From CAZSAT01 sp964604675 (lineage in GTDB: Bacteria > Myxococcota_A > UBA796 > CAJQPC01): a DNA stretch of 53,643 nucleotides. A model generated the notes under the pieces. That model saw only the letters and a program-made list of their open reading frames with translations, had not been told where the DNA came from and searched no databases. Of this stretch, positions 7,983-17,279 are shown piece after piece (positions within the stretch are counted from its first letter, which is position 1; each line of letters starts with the position of its first letter). The stretch is from the NCBI GenBank assembly GCA_964604675.1, contig CAZSAT010000041.1, positions 1-53,643 of the forward strand. The letters are read 5' to 3'. The translations under genes and the position numbers were made by a program.

Positions 7983-8888
7983 ATGTCAACGCGCACCGGC
8001 CGTCTGGGTCGGGTCGCACTCTGTGTGTCCATCATGGGCGCGGCAGGGTGCCAGCAGGATCAGGGCTTCGTCGAGCGCCCGTTGGAGGCCATCGCGGTCG
8101 CCACCGGGGACTTCGACTCGGTGGAGTACTCCCTGGACCGGCTGCTGATCAGCTACCAGACCTACGAGGGCTACATCTCGGAGCCCACCTACGACCTCGA
8201 CGCCGACCCCGACAGCATGCTGTTGAAGGTCGAGACGCTCTTCACGGGTGAGACCGAAGGCGGGGGGCGCGAGATCGACGAGTACGACGCGATCTTCGTG
8301 AACTCGGGCGTGCGCGGCTTCGGGGAGTACGTCTACAACGGCGTGGACCCCGACGACGCCCTGGTCACCGACGAGCTCGCGGTGCAGACCGTGCGGGACT
8401 TCGTCAACGGCGGCGGCATCCTGTTCGCGTCGGACTGGGCCTACGACCTGGTCGAGGCGGCCTTCCCCGAGGCCATCGACTTCTACGGCGACGACACGGT
8501 GTACGACGCGGCCCAGGCGGGCTCGGCCGGCGGTGTCGATGGCGTGGTCAACGACTCGAACCTGAGCGACGCGCTCGGCAACAGCACGGTCAGCCTGGCC
8601 TACAACTACAGCTACTGGGCGGTCATCGAAGGCGTGGGCGCCGGCACCACCACCTGGATGTCGGGCGACGTCGAGTACCGCATCTCCGCCTCGGAGGGCT
8701 ACGCCACCCTGAAGAGCGCGCCTCTGTTGGTCAGCTTCGAGTCGGGTGGGGGGCAGGTCATCTACTCGACCTTCCACATCAACGCCCAGACCGCCCGGAT
8801 GGTGGACACCGCCATCGACGTGATGATCCCCGGCCTGCCCACCTCGTCCGACGAGACCCAGGACCCCACCCTCTCGGAGGCCCGATGA
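7983..8888 (+). CDS. Lipoprotein with class I glutamine amidotransferase-like fold
   Basis: A 301-residue lipoprotein (Cys23 in MGAAGC). The middle (YDAIFVNSG, then VRDFVNGGGILFASDWAYDLVEAAFP) resembles the flavodoxin-like GATase-1 or ThuA-type fold used in many secreted proteins with no amidotransferase activity. No catalytic Cys-His-Glu triad is evident. Its stop overlaps the next start as ATGA (8885-8888), so translation is coupled to the vWA lipoprotein. Fold assignment is inferred from pattern only. Confidence 0.65.
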   Translation: MSTRTGRLGRVALCVSIMGAAGCQQDQGFVERPLEAIAVATGDFDSVEYSLDRLLISYQTYEGYISEPTYDLDADPDSMLLKVETLFTGETEGGGREIDEYDAIFVNSGVRGFGEYVYNGVDPDDALVTDELAVQTVRDFVNGGGILFASDWAYDLVEAAFPEAIDFYGDDTVYDAAQAGSAGGVDGVVNDSNLSDALGNSTVSLAYNYSYWAVIEGVGAGTTTWMSGDVEYRISASEGYATLKSAPLLVSFESGGGQVIYSTFHINAQTARMVDTAIDVMIPGLPTSSDETQDPTLSEAR

Positions 8889-10645
8889 GGACCCTCGGCT
8901 TGCTGTCGCTCGTGCTCGCCGCGGGCTGCACGGAGTACGAGTTCACCGACGATCTGCAGGTGGACGTCTTCCAGCAGATCCAGCGGAACACCGTCGACAT
9001 CCTGCTCGTGGTCGACAACTCCTGCTCGATGTACGAAGAGCAGGACAACCTCGCCCAGAGCTTCTCCGCCTTCATCTCCGCCTTCGAGACCGCCGAAGCC
9101 GACTACCAGATCGCGGCGGTCACCACCGACATGGCGCAGGAGCAGTTCTCCGGCCGCATGCTCGGCGGCGACGACGAGATCATCCTGTCCTGCCCGTCGA
9201 ACTCCGATCCGGACTCGATGGTGCGCATCGACCAGGTGTCCTACGACCGGGACTGGGGCATGGAGACCGGCGCGGCGATGGCGCTCGATCCCTCCGTCAC
9301 CTCGTCGGCGTCGAACGACGTCTCCACCAACTGGTGCCTGGCCACCGACACCTTCGGCGACGGCGACGCGGGCACCCCCGGCGAAGCCAACCCGAGCTGT
9401 GCAGCCGCGCGGCCCAAGGCTCCCGAGACCGGCGGGGACACCGCCGTGCCCGACACGGGCAGCGCGGACACGGGCAGCGCGGACACGGGCAGCACAGGCC
9501 CTGGCAAGGGCGGCACCGACACCGGCAACAAGAGCACCGACACCGGCACCGCGGACACCGGCGGCGCCGACACCGGCAAGGGAAGCACCGACACCGGCAA
9601 GGGCGGCGCCGACACCGGTGCGACCACGAACTACCCGGCCGGCGGCAAGGTGCTCATCACCGAGTTCCTGGCCGACGCCTCCGCGGTCTCCGACACCGTC
9701 GGCGAGTGGGTCGAGGTGCAGAACGTCGACGACGAGACCCTGGACCTGGGCGGCTGCACGCTGACCGACGGCGGCGTGAACACCTTCACGCTCCCCGATG
9801 GCCTGCAGATCGAGCCGGGCGCCATCCTCGTCTTCGGCCCGTCGAGCGACACCTCTGAGAACGGTGGCGCGCCGGTCGACGTCGAGATCACCGGCTTCAC
9901 CATGCAGAACGCCGACATCCTCCTCACCCCGAGCACCGAAGACCCGGAGCACATCTTCGCGGAGATGGTCGCGGTCGGCATCGACGGCTCGGGCATCGAG
10001 ATGGGGCTGGAGGCGGCCTACGCGGCGCTGAGCGACCCGCTCGTGAACACCGCCAACATCGGTTTTTTGCGCGAAGAGGCCAGCCTGTCGCTCATCTTCG
10101 TCTCCGACGAGGAAGACCACAGCCCCCTCGCGCCGCACGAGTACACGAGCTTCTTCACCGAGCTGAAGGGCGAAGAGGCCTACCGGGACCACGGCCTGAT
10201 GCGCGCGAGCGCGGTGGTCGGCGCCGACAAGCCCCAGTTCGACGGCCAGCCGAGCTGCCAGTCGGCCAACGGCGAGGCCTCCTACGGCGGCCGCTACATC
10301 GAGGTCGCCGGTCGCTCCGAGGGCCTCGTGGAGTCGATCTGCGAAGAGGACTTCTCCCCGATGGCGACCGAGCTCGGCCTCACCATCTCGGGCCTGGTGG
10401 TGGAGTTCGAGCTCTCCGCGAGCCCGGACGAGAACAGCCTGGAGGTCTTCCTCTACGAGGACGAGTCCAACGACAGCCTGGTCGGTCTGCTCGAGCCGGA
10501 CACCGACTACAGCTACGTGCGAGAACGCAACGCGGTGCGCTTCGAGGACACCCAGGTCCCGCCGCCCAACTACTACATCTCCGTGGAGTACAAGGTGCTC
10601 GCCACCGGTGCCAGCCAGGAATCCGACACCGGGGGTGCGCGGTGA
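8885..10645 (+). CDS. Lipoprotein: vWA domain interlaced with a lamin-tail domain and DTG linker
   Basis: A 586-residue lipoprotein (Cys15 in LAAGC). Residues about 35-96 are the first part of a von Willebrand A domain, with the metal site DNSCSM. At about residue 97 the text changes to what looks like the C-terminal half of a lamin-tail domain (IDQVSYDR, GAAMALDP, then GTPGEANPSC). A DTG-rich linker (about 180-250) follows, then the N-terminal half of a lamin-tail domain (ITEFLAD, GEWVEVQNV). From residue 345 the vWA domain resumes (GIDGSGIEMGLEAAY, LIFVSDEEDH). The extra segment is 9173-9916, 744 bp, in frame. vWA domains bind metal-dependent ligands and lamin-tail domains are cell-surface Ig-like modules. 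4-bp overlaps couple it to both neighbours. Confidence 0.8.
   Translation: MRTLGLLSLVLAAGCTEYEFTDDLQVDVFQQIQRNTVDILLVVDNSCSMYEEQDNLAQSFSAFISAFETAEADYQIAAVTTDMAQEQFSGRMLGGDDEIILSCPSNSDPDSMVRIDQVSYDRDWGMETGAAMALDPSVTSSASNDVSTNWCLATDTFGDGDAGTPGEANPSCAAARPKAPETGGDTAVPDTGSADTGSADTGSTGPGKGGTDTGNKSTDTGTADTGGADTGKGSTDTGKGGADTGATTNYPAGGKVLITEFLADASAVSDTVGEWVEVQNVDDETLDLGGCTLTDGGVNTFTLPDGLQIEPGAILVFGPSSDTSENGGAPVDVEITGFTMQNADILLTPSTEDPEHIFAEMVAVGIDGSGIEMGLEAAYAALSDPLVNTANIGFLREEASLSLIFVSDEEDHSPLAPHEYTSFFTELKGEEAYRDHGLMRASAVVGADKPQFDGQPSCQSANGEASYGGRYIEVAGRSEGLVESICEEDFSPMATELGLTISGLVVEFELSASPDENSLEVFLYEDESNDSLVGLLEPDTDYSYVRERNAVRFEDTQVPPPNYYISVEYKVLATGASQESDTGGAR
9435..9625 (+). repeat. In-frame DTG-coding imperfect tandem repeat
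   Basis: GACACGGGC / GACACCGGC triplet units encoding Asp-Thr-Gly recur nine times, separated by 2-8 residues (SA, GA, STN-type spacers). It forms the flexible linker of the vWA/lamin-tail protein. Similar shorter runs occur at 5830-5905 and 33480-33555. The repeats could cause slippage or assembly errors. Confidence 0.8.
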
Positions 10646-11256
10646 CCTTGCTCTTCTTGTTCGCGGCCTGCGACCGCGGCCCCGAGTGCGACGAACAGAC
10701 CGCCTGCGCCTTCGGCTCGGTCTGCGTCGAGGGCAGCTGCGAGGTGCAGTACTGCAGCACCTCGGAGCAGTGCAGCATGGAGCAGTACTGCACCAACGGG
10801 CGCTGCACCGAGGGCTGCGCGGCGGACGACGACTGCTACCCGGGTGAGCAGTGCGAGCTCGGCACCTCGGTCTGCATCACCGCGCCGTGCGACGAGCACA
10901 GCGACTGCGCCTTCAACGAGTTCTGCAACGAGATCAACGGGGAGTGCTTCGGCGCCGGCGCCTGGTACTGCGGCGAGTGCTACGAGTCGGGCTTCGTCGA
11001 GGGCCAGTGCGGCACCTCGGAGACCCTCTGCTACGGCGGCTACTGCGTGCCGAGCTGCCAGACCCAGTCCGACTGTCCGGCCGGCTTCGAGTGCATCGAG
11101 TTCTACGACGTGTCGAGCGGCGAGACCAGCTTCCAGGGCTGCCTGACCGACTGCGACCTCTACCAGGAACAGCTCGATGAGCTGCGTCCGGGCACGAAGA
11201 TGCGCCGGCCCGTCCTCGAAGAGGCCTACCCCGAGTGCCGTGAGGTGGCGCTGTGA
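10642..11256 (+). CDS. Cys-rich lipoprotein
   Basis: 204 residues with a very short lipoprotein signal (Cys10 in MTLLFLFAAC). More than 25 Cys follow, arranged in repeated C-x4-6-C-x-x(5)-C modules such as DCAFNEFC, DCYPGEQC and DCPAGFEC, which resemble the small disulfide modules of myxobacterial Cys-rich surface proteins. It would be oxidised in the periplasm or outside. GTG start overlaps the previous stop as GTGA (10642-10645), and its own stop overlaps the next start in the same way. Function unknown. Confidence 0.75.
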   Translation: MTLLFLFAACDRGPECDEQTACAFGSVCVEGSCEVQYCSTSEQCSMEQYCTNGRCTEGCAADDDCYPGEQCELGTSVCITAPCDEHSDCAFNEFCNEINGECFGAGAWYCGECYESGFVEGQCGTSETLCYGGYCVPSCQTQSDCPAGFECIEFYDVSSGETSFQGCLTDCDLYQEQLDELRPGTKMRRPVLEEAYPECREVAL

Positions 11257-13976
11257 TCGTCATGCTGCTCGCCTGCAACGGCAAGGATGTCCAGGACACC
11301 GACCTCCTGTTGGAGGGCCCCGAGCTCACCCACGACGTGCCCGCCGACGTCACCGAGGGCACCGAGGTCACCCTCGAGGTCACCGCGACCGACGACCAGG
11401 GCGTGGGCGGCGTGGTGCTCTACTACCGCACCACCGGCGAGGAGTACTGGTCGAGCGCCGACCTGGTCGGTGAAGGCAGCGCCTGGGGGCTGGCCGTGCC
11501 CGGCGACCTCGTGGTGAGCCCGGGACTCGAGTACTACTTCAAGGCCGTGGACGAAGGGGACCCCGCCGCCACGAGCTACCTGCCCACCGGCAACGTCAAC
11601 GAGCCCTTCGGCTTCGCGGTCAACGTGGAGGGCAGCCCGCTGCCCTTCGCCGAGGACTTCGAGCTGAGCACCGACTCGGAGGGCAACGCCGAGGACTACG
11701 CCGACGACATCTGGGGCCTCGGCTGGCTGTCGCTGCACTACGGCTACGACGGCTTCGACTGGGAGGTCACCTCCACGTCCAGCTACGGCGGCGACTACGC
11801 CGCGTACCACGGCAAGGGCCTCGACGGCGGCGACGCCATGGAGGACTGGCTGGTCTCGCCGCCCCTCGATCTGAGCGGGCAGGACCGGGTGCAGGTCACC
11901 TGGTACCAGCGCCAGGCCGGCGATCTCGGTGCGAGCACCCGCGCGCTGAAGGCGTCCGCCGGTTCGCCCGACCCCGTAGAAGGCGACTACGTCGACCTGT
12001 ACACGCTCGCCGCCCCGGAGCACGACGACTGGGGGCGCAGCCCGGTGTTCGACCTCTCCAGCATGGCGGGCGAAGAGCGGGTCTACGTCGCCTGGGTCTA
12101 CGAGGCCGACGGCGGCGCCGACAACTGGACGATCGACGACGTGGTGGTCGAGGCCTACACAGCCGACCTCTCCGCCTCCGTGGTCTGGGACCCGGACCCG
12201 GTGTGGCCTGGCGAGAGCACCACGCTGACCGTCACCGTGGTCAACGGTGTCGACGAGCCGGCCGAGGGGGTGACCGCCACGCTGGCCGTGGAAGCTGGCG
12301 CCGGCACGCTCGACAGCGACACCGTGGACGTCGGCACGATCGAAGCCGACGGTACGGTCAGCTTCGACTACGAGCTCAGCGTGGCGAAGGACTGGCCCGA
12401 GAACGCGCCGGTCGCGCTGGACCTCAGCCTGAGCGACGGCAGCACCACCTGGTCCTACGCGCTGGAGATGATCGTCGGGCTGCCAAGCGTCGGGCGCGTC
12501 GTGATCGACGCCGACGATGACACCTACGTGACCGTCCTGGTTGGCGTCGGTGACCCGGATGCGCCCGACTGGTCTGCCGAGATCGCGGGCGAGGAACTCG
12601 GCGACGACGGCGAGGTGACCTTCGACCTCACCGACTCCTGGGAGAGCCTGCCGCCCGCCGCCGACCAGCGCTGGTTCGCCACCGTGGGCAGCGCCGAGCA
12701 GCTCACGGCCGAGAGCTTCGCCATCGACTTCGGGGAGAGCACCTACGAGGCCCTCGGCCCGGTCCTCGTGCTGGCGGATGGCAGCGGCACCCTGCAGCTG
12801 CCCCCTCCCCCCGTGCCCACCCTCGTCGACGGCAGCACCACCCCGCGCGTCGTGGCACCCGGCGACACGGTCCGGCTCGACCTGAGCCTGCGCAACGCCG
12901 GAGCGGACACCTCCGGGCCGGTCGACATCTGGCTCACCAGCGACGAGGAGCACGTGTCCGGTCTGGACGAGACCCCCGTGGCGCTCACGAACGACGTCTG
13001 GCTCGCCAACCAGCGGGTGGACAGCTCCGGCTTCGAGTTCACGGTCAGCGAGGAGCACACCGACAGTGAGCCGCTGGTGTTCACGGTCCATCTGGACGAC
13101 GGGGTCGAGAGCTGGACCCTGGAGCACGAGGTCGAGGTGCCCTACGCGGTGCTCCGCGTCATCGGCTCCGAGGTCGGCGACCTGCTCGGCGACAACGACG
13201 GCAAGCCCGACGCGGGCGAGGACATCGACCTCGAGCTGACGGTCGCGAACTCGGGCGACGCGGCCACGGCCGGCAGCATGCAGGCTGTGCTCACCCTGGA
13301 CGCGGACTCGGAAGTCTCGGTCACCTTCGACGACGACAGCGACACGCTCGGCACTCTGAACGCCGGCAGCACCGGCAACGTGGACTTCGAGCTCAGCATC
13401 GAGGAGGGCGCGACCGACGGGCAGATCCTCTCGTTGACCTTGACCCTCTCGGACAGCAGCAAGGATCACGTCATCCCGATCGAGCTCACCCTCGGTGCGC
13501 GCCCCTGGGCGTCGTTCAGCTCCTCGGACGACACCGAGGGCGACACCCTGGACGGCGGTCTGGACATCCGGAACGGCCAGTACCGCACCGACGGCGAGAC
13601 CTTCGAGGTGGTCTTTGAAGCCTGGAACGACATCGACCCGGCGACCTCGTTCTTCGAGTTCTTCGTCTACAACATCGGGTCCGACGGCTACATCATCTAC
13701 CGGGTCATCTACCAGTACGGCTCGGCCACGTTCCAGTACTACGACTCCGGCTTCATCACGGCCGGCAGCCCCACGGTCACCTACCCGAGCGACAAGCAGG
13801 TGATGATGTCGTTCGACTACGACTGGTGGGAGATGTCGTCGGGCAACGTCTACGGCTACTTCGGGGCCGGCGAGTGCGCGTCGGAGACCGACTACTTCTT
13901 CTGCGACCACTTCCCCAACGGCTGGGGCTACTACTACAGCAAGGAGCTCTACGCCGGCCACTCGCTGAGCTGGTAG
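11253..13976 (+). CDS. Large lipoprotein with choice-of-anchor J-like and CARDB-like domains
   Basis: 907 residues with a minimal signal (Cys8 in MIVMLLAC). Order: an Ig-like domain (about 20-120), a jelly-roll segment like choice-of-anchor J / cleaved adhesin domains (FAEDFELS, DWLVSPPLDLSG, WYQRQ; about 125-300), then several CARDB-like Ig domains marked by WPGESTTLTVTVVNG, VAPGDTVRLDLSLRNAG and DAGEDIDLELTVANSG, and a Tyr/Ser-rich C-terminal domain. Such proteins are extracellular adhesins or scaffolds. Last gene of the coupled run 7983-13976 (GTGA overlap at 11253-11256). No enzymatic residues recognised. Confidence 0.75.
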   Translation: MIVMLLACNGKDVQDTDLLLEGPELTHDVPADVTEGTEVTLEVTATDDQGVGGVVLYYRTTGEEYWSSADLVGEGSAWGLAVPGDLVVSPGLEYYFKAVDEGDPAATSYLPTGNVNEPFGFAVNVEGSPLPFAEDFELSTDSEGNAEDYADDIWGLGWLSLHYGYDGFDWEVTSTSSYGGDYAAYHGKGLDGGDAMEDWLVSPPLDLSGQDRVQVTWYQRQAGDLGASTRALKASAGSPDPVEGDYVDLYTLAAPEHDDWGRSPVFDLSSMAGEERVYVAWVYEADGGADNWTIDDVVVEAYTADLSASVVWDPDPVWPGESTTLTVTVVNGVDEPAEGVTATLAVEAGAGTLDSDTVDVGTIEADGTVSFDYELSVAKDWPENAPVALDLSLSDGSTTWSYALEMIVGLPSVGRVVIDADDDTYVTVLVGVGDPDAPDWSAEIAGEELGDDGEVTFDLTDSWESLPPAADQRWFATVGSAEQLTAESFAIDFGESTYEALGPVLVLADGSGTLQLPPPPVPTLVDGSTTPRVVAPGDTVRLDLSLRNAGADTSGPVDIWLTSDEEHVSGLDETPVALTNDVWLANQRVDSSGFEFTVSEEHTDSEPLVFTVHLDDGVESWTLEHEVEVPYAVLRVIGSEVGDLLGDNDGKPDAGEDIDLELTVANSGDAATAGSMQAVLTLDADSEVSVTFDDDSDTLGTLNAGSTGNVDFELSIEEGATDGQILSLTLTLSDSSKDHVIPIELTLGARPWASFSSSDDTEGDTLDGGLDIRNGQYRTDGETFEVVFEAWNDIDPATSFFEFFVYNIGSDGYIIYRVIYQYGSATFQYYDSGFITAGSPTVTYPSDKQVMMSFDYDWWEMSSGNVYGYFGAGECASETDYFFCDHFPNGWGYYYSKELYAGHSLSW

Positions 13977-13979
13977 GGC

Positions 13980-14372
13980 TTGCTCCCGCCGGCCTGGCTC
14001 TCGCACCACCGGTCGGCGCACGCCGAGCGCTGCGTGTCGGTGGGCAGCGTGCACGTCTGCCGGAGGTGCATCGCGCTGTGGCCTGCGTGCTTCGGCGTGC
14101 TCGTGGCTGCGATCCTGCTCCGGTGGCCCGTGGCTGCTCCCCTGGAGCTCGTCCTGTGGCTGGTCCCGCCGATGGGCGAGTATGCGGCGGTGCATGCCTT
14201 CGGTTGGCGCTATGCGCCGCGCCGGATCTGGGTGGTCGGCCCCTGGCTGGGTGTCGGGCTGGGGCGGGCCTTCCATCGCTACGTGCTGGACCCCGGCGAC
14301 CCGGTGGCCTGGGCGAGCCTGGGCGCCGTGGGTGCGGTCGGGGCGTTGTCGTTGTGGGCGGGGCGGGAATAG
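13980..14372 (+). CDS. DUF2085-like membrane protein
   Basis: 130 residues with about four hydrophobic segments. The N-terminal pattern HHRSAHAERC ... HVCRRC matches the His/Cys cluster of DUF2085 proteins (C-x-R-x-C before the first helix). Start is TTG at 13980, 3 nt after the previous stop, so it may be translated by reinitiation. A later start would lose the Cys motif. Function of the family is unknown. Confidence 0.6.
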   Translation: MLPPAWLSHHRSAHAERCVSVGSVHVCRRCIALWPACFGVLVAAILLRWPVAAPLELVLWLVPPMGEYAAVHAFGWRYAPRRIWVVGPWLGVGLGRAFHRYVLDPGDPVAWASLGAVGAVGALSLWAGRE

Positions 14373-14406
14373 GCTGAGCGGGTCGCCGTACGGTGCACAC
14401 CAGGAG
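14370..14406 (+). promoter_or_regulatory. Predicted -10 box and strong Shine-Dalgarno
   Basis: TAGGCT at 14370-14375 overlaps the end of the DUF2085-like gene. A strong SD, AGGAGG (14402-14406 region), lies about 9 nt before ATG 14416. This is the leadered type of start, in contrast with the close-spaced -10 boxes elsewhere. Confidence 0.45.
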
Positions 14407-14415
14407 GTCGTCGTG

Positions 14416-16005
14416 ATGTGGTGGATCCTTGCCTGCGTGACCGAGGTCGCCGACACCGGTGGCGCTGCGGACGACACGGCGTCCATGTCCTCGGGCTACG
14501 AGGCGGCCTTCGACGCCGTGCGCGACAAGGCCCAGCAGGATCTGTCCAGGAGCACCTACGCCACGGGCGTCCAGGTCGCCATCTACAAGGATGGCGAGGT
14601 GATCTTCGAGGAGGGCTTCGGCTCCAAGCACCCGACCGCCGGCGGGACCGTCTCCGCCGACACGCTGTTCCAGGTTGGATCCGACACCAAGAAGATGGCG
14701 GCCATCCTGCTGCTTCGGGAGGTCGAGGCCGGGCGCGTGTCCCTCGACGACACCCTCGGCGACCTGCTCGACGGCCTCGCCTTCGCGTCGGATCCGGGGG
14801 CTCTGGAGGCCATCACGGTGCACCAGCTGCTCAGCCACAGCTCGGGGATCTACGACTACACCCCTTGGGTGCACGACCCGGAGGACGCCGAGCTGGAAGG
14901 CCGCGCCTACGGTCGCTTCGCCGACGACGGCTTCACGATGATGCCGTCGGGCATCGCCTGGGACTACAGCAACCCCAACTTCAGCCTCACCGGTCTGGTG
15001 ACGGAGTCCCTCACGGGCGAGCCGTGGGGAGACACCCTGGAGCGCGACCTGTTCGGTCCGCTGGGCATGACCCGCTCGTTCGCCCGGCAGTCGAGCGCCG
15101 AGGACGACGGCGACTACGCCACGGGCACCGGCATCCTCCTCCCGGAGGGCTACGACAGCTTCTCGGCCATCGACCTGTTGACCGGCGAGAGCTTCGTGTG
15201 GGAGGAGGGCACGGTCGCGATGGCCGACCAGCTCGACTGCGCCTTCACCCGACCGGCCGGCCTCGTCTGGTCCACCGCGGGGGACATGGCGCGTCTCGCG
15301 GGCTTCCTGATGGAGGGCGACGACGAGGTGCTCGGCGCCGAGCTGCTGGGTGCGATGACCTCGCAGCAGGTGCCGCTCTACCCCAACCTCGAAGAGCAGG
15401 GCTACGGCTACGGCTTGATGGTGCTCACCGGGTTCCAGAAGGGCCAGAAGTGGTACCCGACCCCGATGTGGCTCCACGGGGGGAACACGATGGCCATGAC
15501 CTCGGCCTTCTACGTGGTCCCCGAGCAGGGCGTGGCGGTGACCATCCTCTCGAACGGCTACGGCGACGACTTCAGCAGCACGGCGCTCAAGGCCATCGTG
15601 GAGCTCGCGGACCTGCCCGAGGCCGAGGGGATGCCCACCTTGCTGGAGGCGGAGGACGACCCCGGGGCGGTGGCCGGCACGTGGTGGTCCAAGGGGGTGG
15701 GCACGCTCGAGGTCGCCTGGGACGGCGACGACCACACCGTCGAGGCGCCGGACCTCGCCGCGGCCGGCTTCGAGGTGACCGACCTGCGCGCGCTCTACGA
15801 CGACCTGTACTACCTGACGAGCGAGGGCGGGACCTTCGATCTGGCGTACTACGAGCAGGACGGCGCCGAGTACCTGGTCAACCGGCAGTTCGTGTTCACC
15901 CGCGGAACGGGCGCGGCGCTGGAGGCACCGCCCACGTGGCTGCGTGCGATGCCCGAGCGACCGTCGTTGCCGAGCTCTGCGCGCGCGCTGATCGGTCCGC
16001 GATAG
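14416..16005 (+). CDS. Serine hydrolase lipoprotein, class C beta-lactamase / DD-peptidase fold
   Basis: 529 residues. All three active-site signatures are present: S89-D-T-K92 (nucleophile and general base), Y184-S-N186 and H354-G-G356. This family covers class C beta-lactamases, D-Ala-D-Ala peptidases and esterases; the HGG variant of the KTG box is common in the esterase/peptidase members. The signal is only MWWILAC (Cys7), and the SD upstream supports ATG 14416. Some 150 C-terminal residues form an extra beta domain. A second member starts at 53160. Likely acts on the cell surface or periplasm; antibiotic resistance should not be assumed. Confidence 0.85.
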   Translation: MWWILACVTEVADTGGAADDTASMSSGYEAAFDAVRDKAQQDLSRSTYATGVQVAIYKDGEVIFEEGFGSKHPTAGGTVSADTLFQVGSDTKKMAAILLLREVEAGRVSLDDTLGDLLDGLAFASDPGALEAITVHQLLSHSSGIYDYTPWVHDPEDAELEGRAYGRFADDGFTMMPSGIAWDYSNPNFSLTGLVTESLTGEPWGDTLERDLFGPLGMTRSFARQSSAEDDGDYATGTGILLPEGYDSFSAIDLLTGESFVWEEGTVAMADQLDCAFTRPAGLVWSTAGDMARLAGFLMEGDDEVLGAELLGAMTSQQVPLYPNLEEQGYGYGLMVLTGFQKGQKWYPTPMWLHGGNTMAMTSAFYVVPEQGVAVTILSNGYGDDFSSTALKAIVELADLPEAEGMPTLLEAEDDPGAVAGTWWSKGVGTLEVAWDGDDHTVEAPDLAAAGFEVTDLRALYDDLYYLTSEGGTFDLAYYEQDGAEYLVNRQFVFTRGTGAALEAPPTWLRAMPERPSLPSSARALIGPR

Positions 16006-16067
16006 CCGCTCGCCAGGGGGGCGATCGGTGCGTTGCGCGCGTTACGACCGGACCTCCGGAGGTGAAC

Positions 16068-17279
16068 GTGCTCGCTCTTCTTCTCGCGTCGGCCGCGGCC
16101 GGTGAGCTCCAGATCAGCGTGATGAGCCCGGTCATCGTGTACGTCGATGGGGTGATGATCCAGCCCCCCACCGGCTCGAACTCGATGACGGTCGGTGGGC
16201 TCGCGGGCGGCTCGCACCTCGTCGAGGCGCGCTCGATGTTCAACAAGCCCATCGCCGAGACCTCGGTCGACGTGGGCGCCGAGGAGCAGGTCCGGCTGCG
16301 CTACCAGCGCAAGGCGTTCCAGGAGATCGGCCGCGGCGAGATCGTCGAGGGCGGCATGACCGTCGCCGCGACCGTGCAGCAGGCGAACCCAGCGCAGGCC
16401 ATGGCCGACATGGCGTCCGCGATGGAGGCCATGGTCGGTGGCGTGGAGGCGGGCGTCGCCGCGATCGACAGCGCGGCGGGCGTGGCCGCGCCGGAGGAGC
16501 CTCCGCCGGCGCCGGCAGCGACCGCGTCGGCTGCGGCGCCCGCAGCGGCCACCGGCCCGGGCGACTTCCGCATCACCGGTGCCTCCAAGCTCCAGGGCGA
16601 CAAGGCCTGGTACGGCGGCACCGCGATGAGCTGGGAGGGCGACGACCTCGTGCTGAAGGGCGTAGCGCCTGGCGTCTACGAGGTCTACGTCGAGCGTGAC
16701 GGGCGCCCGATCATCAAGGGGGACATGGACGTGGTCGCCGGCGCGGAGCAGCGCTGCGGGATCGTCTACCAGGGGCTCGGGCTCACGCTGGAGTGCACGC
16801 TGCTCGGCGGGTCCGGTGCGCCCGTGCCTTCCGGCGGCAGCATGGCCGCGAGCGGCACGGGCTCCACGGAGTCCGCCACCGCCGCCGTCAGCGTCGGCGG
16901 GGTGAGCATGTCGGCCAGCGTCACGGTCACCGAGAGCACGGGGGGCAGCGTGGCCTTCGGTGGGGTCGCGGCCGCACCGGCTGTGGCGGCCGGGCCGTCT
17001 GCCATGACCAGCGCGCAGTACGCCAGCCTCAAGAGCGCCGTGGCCGCCGAGAGCTTCTCGAGCGACCAGGTCAACCTGGTGAAGTCGGCCGCCGCGGGCA
17101 ACCACTTCTCCATCCAGCAGGTCGGTGGCCTCATGGACGAGGTGAGCTTCGCCAGCGACAAGGTCGCCATCGCCGAGGCGTGCGCGTCGAAGGTGGTCGA
17201 CCCTCAGAACGCCTACCAGCTCAACGAACACGTGGACTTCTCCAGCGACAAGGACAAGGTCCAGGCGCTCTTCCGCTGA
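16068..17279 (+). CDS. Exported DUF4476 protein
   Basis: 403 residues. A short signal peptide (cleavage near SAAAGEL) is followed by two beta-rich PEGA-like parts (about 15-90 and 165-245) separated by an Ala/Pro linker. A C-terminal DUF4476 domain (about 310-403) shows repeated SF-S-x-x-Q/K-V helices (ESFSSDQV, NHFSIQQV, VSFASDKV, VDFSSDKD). GTG 16068 is chosen because GGAGGTGA (16058-16065) gives a 5-nt SD spacing; GTG 16062 is the alternative. Its stop overlaps the coaE start by 1 nt (TGATG). DUF4476 function is unknown. Confidence 0.75.
   Translation: MLALLLASAAAGELQISVMSPVIVYVDGVMIQPPTGSNSMTVGGLAGGSHLVEARSMFNKPIAETSVDVGAEEQVRLRYQRKAFQEIGRGEIVEGGMTVAATVQQANPAQAMADMASAMEAMVGGVEAGVAAIDSAAGVAAPEEPPPAPAATASAAAPAAATGPGDFRITGASKLQGDKAWYGGTAMSWEGDDLVLKGVAPGVYEVYVERDGRPIIKGDMDVVAGAEQRCGIVYQGLGLTLECTLLGGSGAPVPSGGSMAASGTGSTESATAAVSVGGVSMSASVTVTESTGGSVAFGGVAAAPAVAAGPSAMTSAQYASLKSAVAAESFSSDQVNLVKSAAAGNHFSIQQVGGLMDEVSFASDKVAIAEACASKVVDPQNAYQLNEHVDFSSDKDKVQALFR

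Noticed and set aside
9435..9625. Short-period repeat as a possible CRISPR or satellite
   Set aside because: The repeat is in frame, encodes DTG linkers and has no spacers of constant length.
14416..16005. Antibiotic-resistance beta-lactamase
   Set aside because: The fold and motifs are shared with many peptidases and esterases; the HGG box, lipid anchor and extra C-terminal domain do not single out a resistance enzyme.
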